Shown here: one piece after another, positions 6,901-7,582 of the stretch | How the letters are laid out: the number at the start of each line of letters is the position of its first letter | Position numbering within the stretch: position 1 is the first letter of the stretch | Assembly (NCBI GenBank): GCA_021200395.1 | Contig: JAJQGQ010000314.1 | Location: forward strand, 1 to 7,582 | Direction of reading: 5' to 3' | Origin: Erysipelotrichaceae bacterium | Lineage (GTDB): Bacteria > Bacillota_I > Bacilli_A > Erysipelotrichales > Coprobacillaceae | DNA length: 7,582 bases | The notes under the pieces: model-generated | What the model was told of the DNA's origin: nothing | Seen by the model: the letters and a program-made list of their open reading frames with translations, nothing else | Database searches by the model: none | Translations under genes and position numbers: made by a program

Positions 6901-7491
6901 GTCTTAGCTAATAATGAAAATGCTAATATCTTAGTTCTTGATACAGAAGTATATTCTAATACTGGTGGTCAATCATCTAAGTCTTCACAAGCTGGTTCTA
7001 TCGCTAGATTTACAGCTGGTGGAAAGACAGGTGCTAAGAAAGATTTAGCACAAATCGCTATGGCTTATGGACATGTTTATGTTGCTCAAGTAGCTATGGG
7101 TGCTAATCCAATGCAAACAATCAAAGCATTCAAAGAAGCTGAATCTTATGATGGACCTTCTATCATTATTGCTTATGCTCCATGTAATGAACATGGTATC
7201 AAGGGTGGTTTATCAAATCATCAACAACAACAAAAGAAAGCTATTCAATGTGGATACTTTAATTTAGTAAGATATGATCCTAGATTAGAAGCTCAAGGTA
7301 AGAATCCATTACAAATCGATTCTAAAGAACCTGATTACTCTAAATTCAAAGACTTCTTATTAAGTGAAAACAGATTTGCTCAATTATCTAAGATTAATCC
7401 AGATCATGCAGATGAACTCATGGATAAATGCTTAAATGATGCTAAGAAACGTCGTGCTCGCTTAGATACAATGGCTAAATGGTATGAATAA
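3967..7491 (+). CDS. nifJ: Pyruvate:ferredoxin (flavodoxin) oxidoreductase, single-chain homodimer type
   Basis: This complete 1174-residue enzyme converts pyruvate + CoA + oxidised ferredoxin to acetyl-CoA + CO2 + reduced ferredoxin in the cytoplasm. Domain I begins with MDGNTAAAHVAYAF and YPITPSSPMAE (28-38); Thr31 and Arg114 match the pyruvate-binding Thr31 and Arg114 of the Desulfovibrio africanus enzyme. Domain III has GLGSDGTVSANK. The ferredoxin-like insert carries two [4Fe-4S] motifs, C688-x2-C691-x2-C694-x3-C698-P and C746-x2-C749-x2-C752-x3-C756-P. The proximal-cluster cysteines are 815 and 818 (ACGGCGET), 843 (ATGCSS) and 1073 (APCNEHG). The thiamine pyrophosphate site is GGDGWAYDIG (Asp965) with D992 through SNTGGQ (997-1002). 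All 12 cluster cysteines are present. About 100 residues follow the last cysteine, so the C-terminal domain VII of the D. africanus protein appears absent. The ATG follows AGGAGG by 10 nt, slightly long. The gene is monocistronic, with its own promoter and terminator, divergent from pfp. Confidence 0.98.
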   Translation: MSKNYLSMDGNTAAAHVAYAFSEVASIYPITPSSPMAENADNWAVQGRKNIFGSTVNVVEMQSEAGAAGAVHGALQGGALATTFTASQGLLLMIPNLYKIQGELLPGVFHVAARALATRSLNIFGDHQDIYACRQIGVPMICSHSVQEVMDLGGVAHLVAIKASVPVIHFFDGFRTSHEIQKVEVMDYDVLESLLDKEALKRFKDNALNPHTNPVERGGAENDDIYFQGREAQNQHYEAVVEIAADYMKKISEITGREYAPFTYYGDPEATRVIVAMGSVTETIKETIDELRKSGEKVGLIKVHLYRPFSAKYLLKVLPETVEKIAVLDRTKEMGATGEPLYLDVVSVLADKDIKVIGGRYGLGSKDTTPGQIKAVYDHLLDDDPFTSFTIGIVDDVTHLSLEEDKDFKVESDYTSCLFYGLGSDGTVSANKSSIKIIGDNTDLYSQAYFAYDSKKAGGATRSNLRFGHSPIRATYYVNNADFISCSLDNYVLKYDMLKNLKDGGTFLLNTEFDENEIVDYLPNKLKKQLADKHAKFYIINATKLAGEIGMGRRTNTILQSAFFALNPQILPIEKSVEYMKAMAKKSYSKKGDAIVEANYRAIDAGKDAIVEVTVNPAWSDLTVNETRKRTGDDHFDNFVSVINSLDGYDLPTSAFLDKLDGSMKSGVALKEKRAIAVQVPRWNKDNCIQCNNCVMVCPHATIRAFLLDENEVANAPEDIANDTLKPMGKGVEGLVYRIQVSPDNCVGCGLCVAECPGKKGAKALSMVSVKEELPHSDLADYMYNKVTYKDDKYPTTTTKGVGFMRPYFEVSGACGGCGETPYYRLASQLFGKDMRIANATGCSSIYSGSTPSTPCTVDENGQGPAWANSLFEDNAEYGYGMKLAENYKEQHILDIIDANKADCEPALQEVLNKYIEVKGHREEERALYDEIVSLVEASENEGIKELLDMKGDLVTKSQWIIGGDGWAYDIGYGGVDHVLANNENANILVLDTEVYSNTGGQSSKSSQAGSIARFTAGGKTGAKKDLAQIAMAYGHVYVAQVAMGANPMQTIKAFKEAESYDGPSIIIAYAPCNEHGIKGGLSNHQQQQKKAIQCGYFNLVRYDPRLEAQGKNPLQIDSKEPDYSKFKDFLLSENRFAQLSKINPDHADELMDKCLNDAKKRRARLDTMAKWYE

Positions 7492-7517
7492 GATGGGAAA
7501 TTTTCCCATCTTTTTTT
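7491..7517 (+). terminator. Strong intrinsic terminator of nifJ
   Basis: AGATGGGA (7491-7498), loop AATTT and TCCCATCT (7504-7511) form an 8-bp perfect hairpin that starts on the last base of the nifJ stop codon. A run of seven T residues (7511-7517) follows. This is a textbook rho-independent terminator and marks the nifJ transcript end. Confidence 0.93.
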
Positions 7518-7582
7518 ATCTAAAAATGAAATTTTATTTCAATGAAATATTAAATTTATGAAAAAGTCTGAAATATCATTAT
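7518..7582. other. Intergenic tail, no supported gene
   Basis: These 65 very AT-rich bases follow the nifJ terminator. They include the small palindrome ATTTC-AAT-GAAAT. An ATG at 7558 opens a frame to the window edge (MKKSEISL), but no ribosome binding site precedes it, so I do not call a gene. Confidence 0.5.

Noticed and set aside
7558..7582. ATG opening a frame to the right edge (MKKSEISL)
   Set aside because: No ribosome binding site and only eight complete codons visible; cannot be told from chance in AT-rich DNA.

Overview
The window is AT-rich, leucine is written mostly as TTA, and ribosome binding sites are strong AGGAGG-type. It carries a pyruvate:ferredoxin oxidoreductase and a pyrophosphate-type phosphofructokinase. 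Together these point to a low-GC anaerobic Bacillota (Firmicutes), plausibly Erysipelotrichia-like or clostridial. The genus cannot be fixed from sequence alone.

Layout, left to right. Positions 1-55 look like the right end of an IS200/IS605-type element: two compact hairpins followed by TAGTTGAC, matching the 3' part of a TnpB guide-RNA (omega-RNA) scaffold. The rest of that element lies outside the window. Next, on the minus strand, is tex (133-2277), an intact transcription accessory/RNA-binding protein. Directly upstream of tex, same strand, are two tRNA-Leu genes with anticodons CAG (2322-2404) and GAG (2423-2508). They are driven by a near-consensus promoter (2519-2547). A small hairpin with a T run separates the last tRNA from the tex ribosome binding site, so tex may be fed by readthrough of the tRNA transcript. 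Upstream again, still on the minus strand, is pfp (2596-3831), ending in a terminator hairpin 3 nt after its stop. A 135-bp divergent intergenic region (3832-3966) holds promoters for pfp (leftward) and nifJ (rightward). nifJ (3967-7491) is complete and ends at a strong intrinsic terminator. The last 65 bp hold no supported gene.

How the genes fit together. Pfp commits fructose 6-phosphate to glycolysis using pyrophosphate instead of ATP. NifJ oxidises the resulting pyruvate to acetyl-CoA and reduces ferredoxin. They are divergently transcribed from one intergenic region and form an anaerobic, ATP-sparing catabolic pair. The tRNA and tex genes are a translation/transcription housekeeping unit. 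All three proteins are well-known families. I found no undescribed multi-gene system; the features most worth a second look are the mobile-element end with its putative guide region and the tRNA-terminator-tex junction.
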